The notes: a model not told the origin generated them from the sequence alone. Numbered from the stretch's first letter, positions 15,170-23,516 are shown. The stretch is 32,130 nucleotides of DNA from Actinomycetes bacterium (GCA_024641635.1 JAHECS010000008.1:1-32130), one strand, 5' to 3'. Made by a program: numbers and translations.

Positions 15170-16332
15170 GCGTCGCCCCAGACGTAGGTTCCCTCACGTC
15201 GGTCGGCAGGCACGTTGTAGGCCTGACGCTGCAGCACGCCCTCGCCCCCGCCCGTGACCCACGGCGACGACGTCAGGGTGCCGAGCGTGGTCAGCGCATA
15301 GTCCCGGTAGCGCGCCGCCCGGTCCGCGTCCTGCTCGACGATGGCGAGTGACAGCAGGCCGTCCACCGCAATCGCGGCGGCGGACGAGTCCCGTGGTGAC
15401 CTGGCCCCCGTGGCATCGAGATCCCACGCGGGCACGCACCCGGCGGGGACGTTGGCCATCCAGTACTCGGCGGTCGTGCGCGCGGCCGCAAGCAGTCGCG
15501 GGTCATGGGTGAGCAGGTATCCGCGGCTGAAGCCGTTGAGCGCCCACGCCTGCCCGCGCGACCAGGTGCTGGAGGTGCGCAACCCCTGCCCGTAGATCGG
15601 TCCGAGCAGCCTTCCGGTCCGCGGGTCGAAGGCCTGACGGTGGATGGTCGATCCGTCTGACCGCACGAACGTTCGCGCGAGGGTGAGCAGGTGCCGATGC
15701 CCTCGCCTGACGAGCAGGTCCCCCTCGGCGCCGCCGAGCCGCCGGCCGGCCTCGATGAGCATGGGTGCGTTCATCGCCGAGTCGATGATGAGTCCCCACT
15801 GACCTGCGTAGTACGCGGAACGGATGGCGCCGACCTTGCCGTTCCAGCGGGTGGACAGGCTCTGAGCGGCGCGGCGCTTCGCGGATGCGTAGTCGCGACG
15901 CCGAGCGTCGTCGGGATCGAGGCGCTGGCCGAGCGAGGCCGGCAGCCCGACCATGAATCCGAGGTCGTGGCTCCCGCGCCATCGGGCGACCGGTAGGACC
16001 GCGTCCGTGTACGTGCGCGCACGGTTGAGCCAGACCTGATCCCTCGTCCGCTCGTAGAGCAGCCACAGCGATGCGGGGAAGAAGCCTGACGTCCACGCCA
16101 GGCGACTCGTGCGCACGTATTCGGACGAGCCGGTGGCCCCGAAGGGGAGTGTGCGTGGCCCGACGAGCCTGGAGAGGTGGTCGTCGGCGATCACCCACGC
16201 CCGCTGGTCGTCGACGGGGCGGATCTCCTTGGGGCAGCTCACCGTCGAGGAAGCGGCGACGGGAGTTGACGGCAGGCCGGCGAGGGCCAGGAGTGCCGCA
16301 GTCACGCTGGCGGCGACTCGGGTGCGGATCAC
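15133..16332 (-). CDS. Secreted GH88-like unsaturated glucuronyl hydrolase
   Basis: A 399-residue (alpha/alpha)6-barrel hydrolase that would release unsaturated uronic acid from oligosaccharides produced by polysaccharide lyases. Motifs in order are AWTSGFFPASLWLLYE (80-94), HDLGFM with catalytic-type D123, IIDSAMN with D184, VRSDGSTIHRQAFDP, STWSRGQAWALNGF, and WDLDATGARSPRDSSAAAI. The two Asp correspond to the catalytic Asp pair of Bacillus UGL. A Sec signal peptide (residues 1-27, cut near VAA) makes it exported, while characterised UGLs are mostly cytoplasmic. GTG 16332 overlaps the oxidoreductase stop. No lyase or transporter is nearby, so the substrate is open. Confidence 0.87.
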   Translation of the reverse strand: MIRTRVAASVTAALLALAGLPSTPVAASSTVSCPKEIRPVDDQRAWVIADDHLSRLVGPRTLPFGATGSSEYVRTSRLAWTSGFFPASLWLLYERTRDQVWLNRARTYTDAVLPVARWRGSHDLGFMVGLPASLGQRLDPDDARRRDYASAKRRAAQSLSTRWNGKVGAIRSAYYAGQWGLIIDSAMNAPMLIEAGRRLGGAEGDLLVRRGHRHLLTLARTFVRSDGSTIHRQAFDPRTGRLLGPIYGQGLRTSSTWSRGQAWALNGFSRGYLLTHDPRLLAAARTTAEYWMANVPAGCVPAWDLDATGARSPRDSSAAAIAVDGLLSLAIVEQDADRAARYRDYALTTLGTLTSSPWVTGGGEGVLQRQAYNVPADRREGTYVWGDAYLLSSLAAAGR

Positions 16333-17306
16333 GTGGCGAGGACGACCTTGCCGGTCGCAGCCCCGTCGGCGATGAGCGTGTGTGCGTACGCGGCATCCCG
16401 CAACGGCAGGATGCGATCGACGGTCGGGCGCACGACGCCGGCATGGATCCATGGCCAGACGGTCCGCTCCACCTGACGACAGATCGCGGCCTTCTCCGAC
16501 TGAGGGCGCCCACGCAGCGACGTCGCGTGCACGGAGGCGTTCTTGCGGAGCAGCGTGTTGAGATTCAGGTCAGCCGACGTCCCGCCCTGCAGGCCGATGA
16601 TGACGAGACGTCCGTCTCGGGCGAGTGCGCTGACATTCCGTTCGAGGTAGGTGGCACCCATGTTGTCGAGGATCACGTTGACGCCCCGGCCACCGGTCTC
16701 CTCCCGCATCACGTCGAGGTAGTCCTGGTCCCGGTAGTTGATGAGCACTTCGGCCCCGAGGGCGGCGCATCGGTCGAGCTTCTCCTTGCTCCCGGCCGTG
16801 ACGGCGACCCGCGCCCCGAGAGCACGACCGATCTGGATTGCCATGGTGCCGACGCCGGAACCACCGCCGTGAACGAGGAGCCACTCGCCTTCGCTGAGGT
16901 TGGCGACCAGATCGAGATTGCTCCACACGGTGCACGCCACCTCAGGCAGCGCGGCGGCCTCGACGAGCCCCACTCCGGTGGGCACGCTCATCACCTGGCC
17001 GAAGGGCACCGCCACCTTCTCCGCGTAGCCGCCGCCGGCCAGGAGGGCCACGACTCGCTCGCCGATGTGGTCGAGGCTGATCGCGGCACCGACCGCGCTG
17101 ATCGTTCCGGCGCACTCGAGACCGAGGATCTCCGACGCCCCCGGTGGAGGGGGGTAGTGCCCCTGTCGCTGGAGCAGATCGGCCCGGTTGACCGCGGTGG
17201 CGGCCACATCGATGATCACCTCTCCCGGCCCCGGCGTCGGGTCCGGCACCTTCGTCCACTCGAGGACCTCTGGTCCCCCGGCCCCGGAGCAGGTGATGGC
17301 GTGCAT
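16329..17306 (-). CDS. NAD(P)H quinone oxidoreductase (PIG3-like, zinc-free MDR)
   Basis: A 325-residue medium-chain reductase without zinc ligands. The N-terminal GroES-like domain contains AVNRADLLQRQGHYPPPPGAS and ILGLECAGTISAVG. The cofactor domain contains LLVHGGGSGVGTMAIQIGRA and VTAGSKEKLDRCAALGAE. NMGATYLERNV and VIIGLQGG match the TP53I3/PIG3 quinone reductase subgroup, which reduces quinones with NADPH. The start has AGAGG about 9 nt upstream and lies 6 nt after the K+-channel stop. It is cytoplasmic. Its role in an operon with a K+ channel and an exported GH88-like enzyme is not obvious. Confidence 0.92.
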   Translation of the reverse strand: MHAITCSGAGGPEVLEWTKVPDPTPGPGEVIIDVAATAVNRADLLQRQGHYPPPPGASEILGLECAGTISAVGAAISLDHIGERVVALLAGGGYAEKVAVPFGQVMSVPTGVGLVEAAALPEVACTVWSNLDLVANLSEGEWLLVHGGGSGVGTMAIQIGRALGARVAVTAGSKEKLDRCAALGAEVLINYRDQDYLDVMREETGGRGVNVILDNMGATYLERNVSALARDGRLVIIGLQGGTSADLNLNTLLRKNASVHATSLRGRPQSEKAAICRQVERTVWPWIHAGVVRPTVDRILPLRDAAYAHTLIADGAATGKVVLAT

Positions 17307-17312
17307 GCCGAC

Positions 17313-18380
17313 CTACCTCTCGACGGGGTTGTGCCTGATCACCACGAGCCGATCACCTGGCTCGAGACGGTTGATGGCGTTGGTGTCGAAGCGGTGCGCG
17401 ACGCCCTTGCGGATCACAGCCAAGACGATCTGCCCCTGAGCGTCAAGGTCGGCCGGCGACTGCCCGAGCTCCTCGCGGGTGATCTCCCGCTCCATGACCT
17501 CGAGGCCGCGCCCGGAGTCGAGCAGGTCCTCCATCAGCTCACCGGCGGTCGCGGAGAGCAGCGAGAGCCCCATGAGCCGGCCCGCCGACTCGGCGGTGGG
17601 AATGACGTTGTTGGCTCCGGACTGGCGCAGGATCTCGGTGTTCTGGGCCTCCCGTACCGCCGCGACGATCGTGGCGTGGGGAGACAGGCGTCGCGCCGTC
17701 AGGGTGACGAGGATGGACGTGTCATCCTCGTCGGTCGCCACGACCACCCGCTTGGCCCGCTCGATGGCGGCGTCGCGTAGCACGTCCTCGCGCCGGCCGT
17801 CGCCGACCACGCCGACGAAACCGTCTCGCGTGGCCTCGTCGACCGCCGTGCGATCGGTGGCCACGACGACGACGTCGTTGCGGGATGTGCCGGCGTCGAC
17901 CAGCGAGCGAGCGGCAGCTCGGCCCTTGACGCCGTAGCCGATGATCACGGTGTGGTCGTTCACGTTGCTCCTCCAGCGGTTGGACCGCATCTGCTCGCGG
18001 GTGCGCTGCGTCAGGACCTCGATGGTCGTGCCGACCAGAACGATGAGGAACAGGAAGCGCAGTGGGGTGATGACGAACACGTTCGCGAGACGTGCCGAGT
18101 CGCAGACGGGCGTGATGTCGCCGTAGCCCGTCGTCGACAGCGTCACGGCTGCGTAGTACAGCGAGTCGAGCAGCGACAGGCCGGACTGGTCACCGCGGTC
18201 CTGGTAGCAGTCCCGCTCGGCGTAGACGATCAAGGTCGTCGCGACGAGTGCGCCGACCGCGATGAGGAGGCGAACACCGATGTTGCGGATCGGGCTGAAT
18301 CGACGCTCCGGGAAGTTCAGCGGCGGTGGCGCGGACGGATCAGCCGACGAGCTGCCGAGCCGGGTCCTGCGTCTTGGCAT
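17313..18380 (-). CDS. Potassium channel with TrkA/RCK domain
   Basis: A 355-residue two-helix K+ channel. TM1 is at about 34-53, followed by the pore loop with the selectivity filter TLSTTGYGDITP near residues 79-90, then TM2 (about 100-120). A cytoplasmic TrkA-N domain begins at VIIGYGVKGRAAARSL (GxGxxG) and a TrkA-C domain covers about 270-350 (REITREELGQSP, RLEPGDRLVVI). One subunit of a tetramer gated by RCK ligands such as NAD, ATP or Ca2+. The start codon lies 41 bp inside the upstream TauE-like gene, with AGGGA before it, so translation is coupled. Confidence 0.94.
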   Translation of the reverse strand: MPRRRTRLGSSSADPSAPPPLNFPERRFSPIRNIGVRLLIAVGALVATTLIVYAERDCYQDRGDQSGLSLLDSLYYAAVTLSTTGYGDITPVCDSARLANVFVITPLRFLFLIVLVGTTIEVLTQRTREQMRSNRWRSNVNDHTVIIGYGVKGRAAARSLVDAGTSRNDVVVVATDRTAVDEATRDGFVGVVGDGRREDVLRDAAIERAKRVVVATDEDDTSILVTLTARRLSPHATIVAAVREAQNTEILRQSGANNVIPTAESAGRLMGLSLLSATAGELMEDLLDSGRGLEVMEREITREELGQSPADLDAQGQIVLAVIRKGVAHRFDTNAINRLEPGDRLVVIRHNPVER

Positions 18381-19254
18381 GTGTCCGTTCCCTGAGGTAG
18401 AGGACGCTCACGATGAGCACGCCTGCGATGGCGATCATGCCAGCAATGAGGGTGGAAACGCCGAGAAGCTTGAGGGCCGTGGCGGCCAGGATGGCCATGA
18501 GGAGGTACCGAAGCGCCTGGCCGTCATAGCGGGAGGACATGCGAGCGCCGATCCAGACTCCCGGAATCTGCCCCAGCAGCAGTGACGCGACGACCGCGAT
18601 GCTGATCTCGCCGAAGCCCGCGTGGGCGATGGCTCCGGCGATGAGCATGGGCACGGCCTGCGTCAGGTCGGTGCCGACGAGGATCGACGGACGAAGCAGC
18701 GGATAGAGCAGCAGCAGGGTCGTGACGATGAGGGAGCCCGACCCGACGCTCGTCATTCCGACGAGGAGTCCGACACCCAGTCCGAGGATCAGGGTGGGCA
18801 GGGGCTTGACCGGCATGTCCAGGCCCTTGGGTCGACGGTCCGCCCTGATCCCGGAGGCGCGCCGCCCGACCCAGACCTTGGCCACCATCGCCGCGAGGGC
18901 AAGGAGAAGCACGTAGCCGATCCACGTTCGGATCGTCTCGCTCGCCTCGTCGGTGCCGAGGACGCGGGCGAAGATGACGGTGCCGAGGATGACTCCGGGG
19001 ATGGAGCCGGCGGAGAGCCAGCCGACGAGGCCCCAGTGCACCGTCCGCGCCTTGATGTGCACCCAGGCGCCGACGGGCTTCATGAAGGCCGAGGCCACCA
19101 CGTCGCTGGACACGGCCGCGGCGGGGGAGACGCCGAAGAGCAGAACCAGCATCGGGGTGACGAGGGCCGCGCCGCCCATGCCGGTGAGGCCGACCATGAG
19201 GCCGGCGGCGAGTCCGCCGAGGGAGAGCACGAGGTCGATGCCGAGCACGTTCAC
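18340..19254 (-). CDS. TauE/SafE (DUF81) family anion exporter
   Basis: A 304-residue membrane protein with about eight helices in two repeats. Repeat one has VGLTGMGGAALVTPMLVLLFGVSP; repeat two has VGMTSVGSGSLIVTTLLLLYP with the paired GxGxG-like loops of the family. Members move sulfite, sulfoacetate or related organic anions; the substrate is unknown here. GTG 19254 follows TACCGT by six bases, a full leaderless pattern in the 40-nt gap after the MoeA-like gene. Any earlier in-frame start would be inside the MoeA-like coding region. The C-terminus overlaps the K+-channel start by 41 bp. Confidence 0.9.
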   Translation of the reverse strand: MNVLGIDLVLSLGGLAAGLMVGLTGMGGAALVTPMLVLLFGVSPAAAVSSDVVASAFMKPVGAWVHIKARTVHWGLVGWLSAGSIPGVILGTVIFARVLGTDEASETIRTWIGYVLLLALAAMVAKVWVGRRASGIRADRRPKGLDMPVKPLPTLILGLGVGLLVGMTSVGSGSLIVTTLLLLYPLLRPSILVGTDLTQAVPMLIAGAIAHAGFGEISIAVVASLLLGQIPGVWIGARMSSRYDGQALRYLLMAILAATALKLLGVSTLIAGMIAIAGVLIVSVLYLRERTHAKTQDPARQLVG

Positions 19255-19260
19255 CCCGAC

Positions 19261-19266
19261 ACGGTA
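19261..19266 (-). promoter_or_regulatory. -10 box, leaderless TauE-like gene
   Basis: TACCGT, six bases (GTCGGG), GTG 19254. Confidence 0.62.
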
Positions 19267-19294
19267 CTGCGATTGTCGGGTATTTCCTACTACA

Positions 19295-20536
19295 TCAGTG
19301 GGAAATGTGGGGTATGTCACGACCGAGGAGGTCGAGCACCTCGACGACGTCGCCGCGGCGGCCGGCGCCGGGCGGGATGACCGCGACCGCGTCGGCCCCC
19401 GCCCAGCCGGCCAGTCCGTCGTGTCCGGTGCCGTGAAGCGGGCGGGCCTGGGTGGCGGCCGCGGACACCTCCAGCCGGACCGGGGTGAGCGACGTGTCGT
19501 CGGCGTAGTCGGCCGGCTCCGCGTCATCCATGAGGACGGCGGCCCGATGCTCGCCTGGCTCCGGATCCCCCCGCAGCGCGCGGATGAGCGGCCCGGCCAG
19601 GGTGACCAGGCCTGCGAGCGCTGCCGGGGGGTCGCCGGGAAGGCCGACGAGGAAGCGGCCGTCCGGGAGGCGCGCGAGGAGCATCTGCGCCCCTGGCGTG
19701 ACGCTCACGCCATCGACGAGCCACCGGGCGTTGAGGTCCCGCAGGACCGTGCGCAGGTGGTTCTCAGGACCCGGGGCGGTCGACCCGGTGGTGATGAGGA
19801 CGTCGACCGCGGCGTCGTCGATCTCGCGGAGCAGCAGGTCCACGGTGTCGGGGGCCCGCACCGCAGGGTTCCCGCGCGCGCCCAGGGCGCCGACGAATGC
19901 GGGGACGGTGTGGCCGAGGGCGTCGCGGACCCGGCCGTGACGCGGAAGCCCACGATCGAGGAGGGCCGAGCCCAGGACGAGGACACCGACGACCGGGGGC
20001 GGGACGACCTCAAGCTGGTCGAGTCCGCGCGCCGCCGCCAGCGCCAGCACGGCCGGGGTGACGGGTGACCCCGCCGGGACGAGGAGGTGCCCAGCGGTCG
20101 AGATGGCCCCCTGACGGACGATCCCCTCGCCCAGGTCCGGACGCACCCGCTCGTCGGGGATCCCGGTGAGCGGATCATGCATCCATACCTCGACCCGGCC
20201 GTCCGCACGCTCGCGAGTGCTGGCCGCCTCGCCCCCGATCACCGCATCCGTGTGCCGGGGAATGGGTTGGCGGACGTCGACACGTGCGGCCCACCCCCCC
20301 GTGAGCGCGTCCAGATCGTCGAGCGACCACGGACCCTCGCCGCACACGGCGTAGCCGTCCAGCGCCGCGCTGTCCGCAGAAGGTTCGTCCTGCACGGTCG
20401 CCAGGTCGCGGGCGAGGTTGCTGCCGCCCGCTTCATCGAGTCGGGCCTGCACGGCTCCCAGCGGTCGGGCGGCAGTGCGAGCGACGTGCCGCGCCTGGTG
20501 CCACGGCAGCACGCCGTCCAGCCCGTAGGTGCTCAC
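19295..20536 (-). CDS. Divergent MoeA-like molybdopterin molybdotransferase
   Basis: A 413-residue MoeA fold. It keeps ADSAALDGYAV (canonical DNSAMDGYAV) and GLPGDPPAALAG (canonical GLPGNPVSA). The central loop TTGSTAPGPENH replaces the usual TGGxSxGxxD, and TPGAQ stands for KPGKP. MoeA inserts molybdate into adenylylated molybdopterin; so many altered catalytic loops suggest a changed or lost activity. No other molybdenum-cofactor gene is in the window. GTG 20536 follows GAGCAT by six bases; an upstream extension in frame would run through the next gene. It is 40 nt before the TauE-like gene on the same strand. Confidence 0.8.
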   Translation of the reverse strand: MSTYGLDGVLPWHQARHVARTAARPLGAVQARLDEAGGSNLARDLATVQDEPSADSAALDGYAVCGEGPWSLDDLDALTGGWAARVDVRQPIPRHTDAVIGGEAASTRERADGRVEVWMHDPLTGIPDERVRPDLGEGIVRQGAISTAGHLLVPAGSPVTPAVLALAAARGLDQLEVVPPPVVGVLVLGSALLDRGLPRHGRVRDALGHTVPAFVGALGARGNPAVRAPDTVDLLLREIDDAAVDVLITTGSTAPGPENHLRTVLRDLNARWLVDGVSVTPGAQMLLARLPDGRFLVGLPGDPPAALAGLVTLAGPLIRALRGDPEPGEHRAAVLMDDAEPADYADDTSLTPVRLEVSAAATQARPLHGTGHDGLAGWAGADAVAVIPPGAGRRGDVVEVLDLLGRDIPHISH

Positions 20537-20542
20537 GGGGTC

Positions 20543-20548
20543 ATGCTC
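20543..20548 (-). promoter_or_regulatory. Possible -10 box, MoeA-like gene
   Basis: GAGCAT, six bases, GTG 20536. It lies in the 35-nt gap after the exported-protein gene. Confidence 0.35.
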
Positions 20549-20571
20549 GCACGCGCACGGCGTGTGCCGGG

Positions 20572-21204
20572 TCAGCTGCCCTTGGTCGTCGTCTGCGGCT
20601 GTGCAGCGGGCGCTTGCTGCTGAGGTGCCGCCTGGGCTGCCGGTGCCGCCGCAGGCTGTGGGGCGGCCTTGCTCTGCTGCTGGGGCGCCGCGGCCTGCGG
20701 CTGCGATGCCTTCCCCGCGTTGCTCGACTGCGGCTTGCGGGAGGCGCTGGTTGTCGAGGGCTTCTTGGTGGACGACGACGGGCGTGACGTTGAGGGGGCG
20801 TTGGACGAGGGACCACCAGAGGCGGCAGCTGCGGTCGCCTGCAGCCGCGCTGCTTGCCGCGTGAGCTTCTTCGCGGCCCGGACGAGCTTGGCCCGGTAGT
20901 CGTCGAGTCGCTGCTTCTCCCGCGCCAGGCTGGCCGCATACGCGTCGAGGTCGGCCTGGGTCATTCCCGATGTCGTCGTCGCGACCTGGACGGTGGCGCT
21001 GTCGACGGCGGGCGCCTGCTCCGAACTCGCCGGGGCTGCGTCGATGCTTTCGGAGTTCGCCTCTGCGTTGGCTTCGATCGTGCGGGCTCCGAGCAGCCCG
21101 ACGACGCCGATGCACGTGGCGGTCGCGAGACCCGCTGACAGCACCCGGCTGGCGGCCGACGTCCCCTTGAGCGGCGGGCGGCGATGCATCGTCCGACTAG
21201 TCAT
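20572..21204 (-). CDS. Exported single-pass protein with Q/A/P-rich tail, paralogue 1
   Basis: A 210-residue protein. After a basic start comes one hydrophobic segment (VLSAGLATATCIGVVGLLGAR, about residues 21-41). The exported region contains SGMTQADLDAYAASL followed by a Lys/Arg-rich helix (KQRLDDYRAKLVRAAKKL). A low-complexity Ser/Pro/Lys then Gln/Ala/Pro tail ends in TKGS. The gene at 23520-24035 has the same plan: LSAGLATAACVGLVG, STGLTEGQLDAYAAQL, LDAYRAQL, end SKGS. ATG 21204 overlaps the PepSY stop by eight bases and aligns with the paralogue start; ATG 21189 is an alternative. Wall-spanning anchor is a guess; function unknown. Confidence 0.8.
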   Translation of the reverse strand: MTSRTMHRRPPLKGTSAASRVLSAGLATATCIGVVGLLGARTIEANAEANSESIDAAPASSEQAPAVDSATVQVATTTSGMTQADLDAYAASLAREKQRLDDYRAKLVRAAKKLTRQAARLQATAAAASGGPSSNAPSTSRPSSSTKKPSTTSASRKPQSSNAGKASQPQAAAPQQQSKAAPQPAAAPAAQAAPQQQAPAAQPQTTTKGS

Positions 21205-21910
21205 CGTCGGAGTCGTGCCCGGAGTCGTGCCCCGACTCATGGTCTGCGTCGTCGTCGTGACTCGAGCCTGAGGACGAGGTCGAACTGGGCGTCGGGGTGG
21301 GCGCAGGCGCGTCCTGGTTCACGATCCAGTCGTAGGCGACGCCGCTGCTGACGTCCACGTACCCGGTCACCACCGAGCCGTCCTTCCGCTCGACGCGGAC
21401 CGCCCACGCGTCGAAGCCTCCGTGCGACGTCTTCTCGACCTTCGTGACGACACCGCCGTTCGTGCCCTGCAGCACGACCTGGATCGCCTTCTCCGAGGAG
21501 ATGCTCCGGGTCTCGGAAGCCTTGGGCTTCGAGGTCCGCGTCGGCTTGGGCGAGGGCTTGCTAGGAGCCTTCTGCGTAGTTGCGGCCGGCTTCTGGCTCG
21601 ACCGCTTCGTGGTCGCGGCCGGAGTCTTGGCGACAACCGCGGTCTGCTCGGCGACCTCGGGGAGCTCAGGGAGCGCGGACGCCTCGATCGACGGAAGCTC
21701 GTCCACCGTTGCCTCGGGCTGGGGCGCTGGGGCCTGCGTGCTCGGTGCCGGCGCCTGGCCCTCAGTGGACTCGGCGGACACCAGCGCCATGGTCGTCGAC
21801 TCGGGAGCACTGCTGGCGGCCGCGTTGATCACCGCCACACTGGCGACCGACCCCGCGACGAGGATGCCCCCGGCCGCGACCACGGTGGCCAGGATGCTCG
21901 AGCGCTGCAT
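21197..21910 (-). CDS. Exported PepSY-domain protein with His/Asp-rich tail
   Basis: A 237-residue protein with an N-terminal membrane or signal segment (about 6-30). A long Ala/Pro/Thr/Lys linker (35-130) probably spans the wall. One PepSY domain covers about 135-200: ISSEKAIQVVLQG, then VVTKVEKTSHGGFDAWAVRVE and GYVDVSSGVAYDWIV. The C-terminus is SHDDDADHESGHDSGHDSDD, a plausible metal-binding tail. ATG 21910 has AAGGAG six bases upstream. Its own promoter at 21964-22019 carries the same operator as the promoter at 24080-24135. PepSY domains occur in ferric-reductase-associated and protease-inhibitory proteins; here the ferric-reductase-like and ApbE neighbours favour redox or metal work. 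Confidence 0.88.
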   Translation of the reverse strand: MQRSSILATVVAAGGILVAGSVASVAVINAAASSAPESTTMALVSAESTEGQAPAPSTQAPAPQPEATVDELPSIEASALPELPEVAEQTAVVAKTPAATTKRSSQKPAATTQKAPSKPSPKPTRTSKPKASETRSISSEKAIQVVLQGTNGGVVTKVEKTSHGGFDAWAVRVERKDGSVVTGYVDVSSGVAYDWIVNQDAPAPTPTPSSTSSSGSSHDDDADHESGHDSGHDSDDD

Positions 21911-21963
21911 GGTGGACTCCTTCTGCCTCGTCTTCGATGTCGAACTGCTGCCGTGCACTCGTG

Positions 21964-22019
21964 ACGCTATGCGGGCGCGGCCAAGATGCGCACCAGCCGG
22001 GGGTTAAGCGGAGGTAAGG
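21964..22019 (-). promoter_or_regulatory. PepSY-gene promoter with two-component operator
   Basis: On minus, CCTTACCTCCGCTTAACC (22002-22019) is a direct repeat CTTAC/CTTAA with 11-bp period. After 32 nt comes the -10 box TAGCGT (21964-21969). No -35 consensus is visible, as in activator-dependent promoters. The operator overlaps the TAA stop of the upstream membrane-protein gene. The same arrangement with identical spacing occurs at 24080-24135. Confidence 0.72.
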
Positions 22020-22594
22020 GTGTCCCGTCCCGCCGCGCGAACGGGTCGGGTGGGGCCCGGTGCGGGCACGAACCCGCGGGCCAGCAGGCCTGTGACGACG
22101 AGCCCGGTGCCGGCGAACAGGAGTGCCAGGGACCACTCGGCCATGGCATCCGTACCGGCGAGCACGTAGTGGGCCGTGGCAAGCGGCCAGGCCGCGTAGG
22201 CGAGCAGATGTGCCCGGGTGAACCAGCGGTTGCCAATGAGGCCCATGCGCGCCCGGATACGGCCGAGGAAGCTCACCGGCAGGAGCAGCCAGAAGGCGAC
22301 CGTGCCCAACGCGACGCCGGTCGTCTGCCACGGGGCCATCCCCGGGACGAGGATCTGGGCGACGGTGAACCGGACCGCGGGATCGACCAGGAGAAGCACG
22401 AGATGGGCGGCGAGGAAGCCGAGCGCCACGGCTCCGAGCCAGCGGTGCAGATCGAGCAGGCGCATGGGCGAGGCGAGCCGGCCCAGCACCTGGGTGCGCA
22501 GCAGGATGCCCCACACGACGACCGCCGTCAGGAGGCCCCACGCGGTGACGCCCGTGGCGCGGATGCCGAGCCAGGTCCAGGGAAGGTCAGCCAT
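22004..22594 (-). CDS. Ferric-reductase-like bis-heme membrane protein
   Basis: A 196-residue integral membrane protein of about five or six helices. Two helices carry paired histidines one heme-spacing apart: LLDLHRWLGAVALGFLAAHL (13 residues between) and FTRAHLLAYAAWPLATAHYV (13 between). This is the bis-heme b signature of the ferric-reductase-like/cytochrome b561/MsrQ group, which passes electrons across the membrane. No FAD or NAD domain is fused, so an external donor or a flavinylated partner is expected. ATG 22594 overlaps the ApbE stop by eight bases (coupled). Candidate partners are the ApbE-modified or PepSY proteins of the locus (inference). Confidence 0.87.
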   Translation of the reverse strand: MADLPWTWLGIRATGVTAWGLLTAVVVWGILLRTQVLGRLASPMRLLDLHRWLGAVALGFLAAHLVLLLVDPAVRFTVAQILVPGMAPWQTTGVALGTVAFWLLLPVSFLGRIRARMGLIGNRWFTRAHLLAYAAWPLATAHYVLAGTDAMAEWSLALLFAGTGLVVTGLLARGFVPAPGPTRPVRAAGRDTLTSA

Positions 22595-23516
22595 GGTTCT
22601 CCTCGTCGGTGTGCAGGAGGTCGTTCTCGGTCAGAAGGATTCCCGTGACGCCGTGCTCGCGCAGCCACGCCTGGGCCGCGCGCGAGTCGAGGAGGAGGGC
22701 GGTCGTCGCCGTGACCTCAGCCTCCCAGGCGGTGCCGGCCACGACGGTCGCCTGGACCAGGTCGCTCGTGCTCATCGCGCCGGTTCGGGGATCGATCACA
22801 TGGTGCCGGCGCCCCTGGGCCCAGCGCCGCTTGAGCGTGGTCGACGTCGCGACACCCGCTCGCTCCGTGCCCTCGGGGAACTCGAGCACCCGGAGCAGGC
22901 GATCCGTGTCGGACACGGGCAGGCGTTCGTCCTCGACTCCTACTGCCCACGGTGAATCGTCGACACCGGCAAGCGCGATGTCGCCGCCGAGGTTGACGAG
23001 CACGCCGTCGGCGCCGGCCGCGACGAGGTCATCCGCGATGGTGTCCGCCGCCAGTCCCTTGCCGATAGCGCCGGGATCCAGACCCACGCCGGCGGGAAGG
23101 GAGATGGTTCCCTCGTCGATGAGTACCCCGGTCATGCCGGGGGCCGAGGCGACGAGGACATCGGTGATGGTGCTCGCGGGCCGGGATGTCACGGTCGCGA
23201 AGTCGGCGTCGTAGCCCAGCGAGCGCACGGATTCGAGGACCGTGGGGTCGAAGAGGCCGCCGGACAGGTGCCACGCCTCGCGCATGCGGGTGGCAAGCAG
23301 CAGGAGGTCGGCGGAGGCGGGCCTGGGACCGCTGCCCGCCGACGCATTGAGATGACTGAGCTCGCTGTCCTCCCGGAACCTGCTCCAGCACTGCTCGAGC
23401 AGGTCGACGCGCGTCCGGGCCAGTCCCGCGAGCTCCTCGGCTCCGGAGCCATCGGCGAGGACGAGGACATGGCAGTCCGTCCCCATCGCGCGGAAGCGCA
23501 GCTCGGCCCGGCCCAT
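22587..23516 (-). CDS. apbE: FAD:protein FMN transferase ApbE
   Basis: Transfers FMN from FAD onto a Thr/Ser of an exported acceptor protein, normally one with an FMN_bind domain. The 309-residue protein has MGTDCHVLVL, SRFREDSELSHLNAS, GGLFDPTVLESV, LDPGAIGKGLAAD, LVNLGGDIAL and HHVIDPRTGAMST, all standard ApbE landmarks, including the Asp/Thr that bind Mg and FAD near the C-terminus (GTAWEAEVTATTALLL). No signal peptide or lipobox is visible, so it may act in the cytoplasm. ATG 23516 is 3 nt after the exported-protein gene. No FMN_bind acceptor with the usual SGATxS/T motif is encoded in this window. Confidence 0.94.
   Translation of the reverse strand: MGRAELRFRAMGTDCHVLVLADGSGAEELAGLARTRVDLLEQCWSRFREDSELSHLNASAGSGPRPASADLLLLATRMREAWHLSGGLFDPTVLESVRSLGYDADFATVTSRPASTITDVLVASAPGMTGVLIDEGTISLPAGVGLDPGAIGKGLAADTIADDLVAAGADGVLVNLGGDIALAGVDDSPWAVGVEDERLPVSDTDRLLRVLEFPEGTERAGVATSTTLKRRWAQGRRHHVIDPRTGAMSTSDLVQATVVAGTAWEAEVTATTALLLDSRAAQAWLREHGVTGILLTENDLLHTDEENHG

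Noticed and set aside
16071-17780. Long open plus-strand frame across GH88-like, reductase and channel genes
   Set aside because: It spans three well-supported minus-strand genes and has no recognisable motif.
21197-21910. PepSY protein as the canonical FMN_bind acceptor of ApbE
   Set aside because: It has no SGATxS/T motif; the domain reads as PepSY only.
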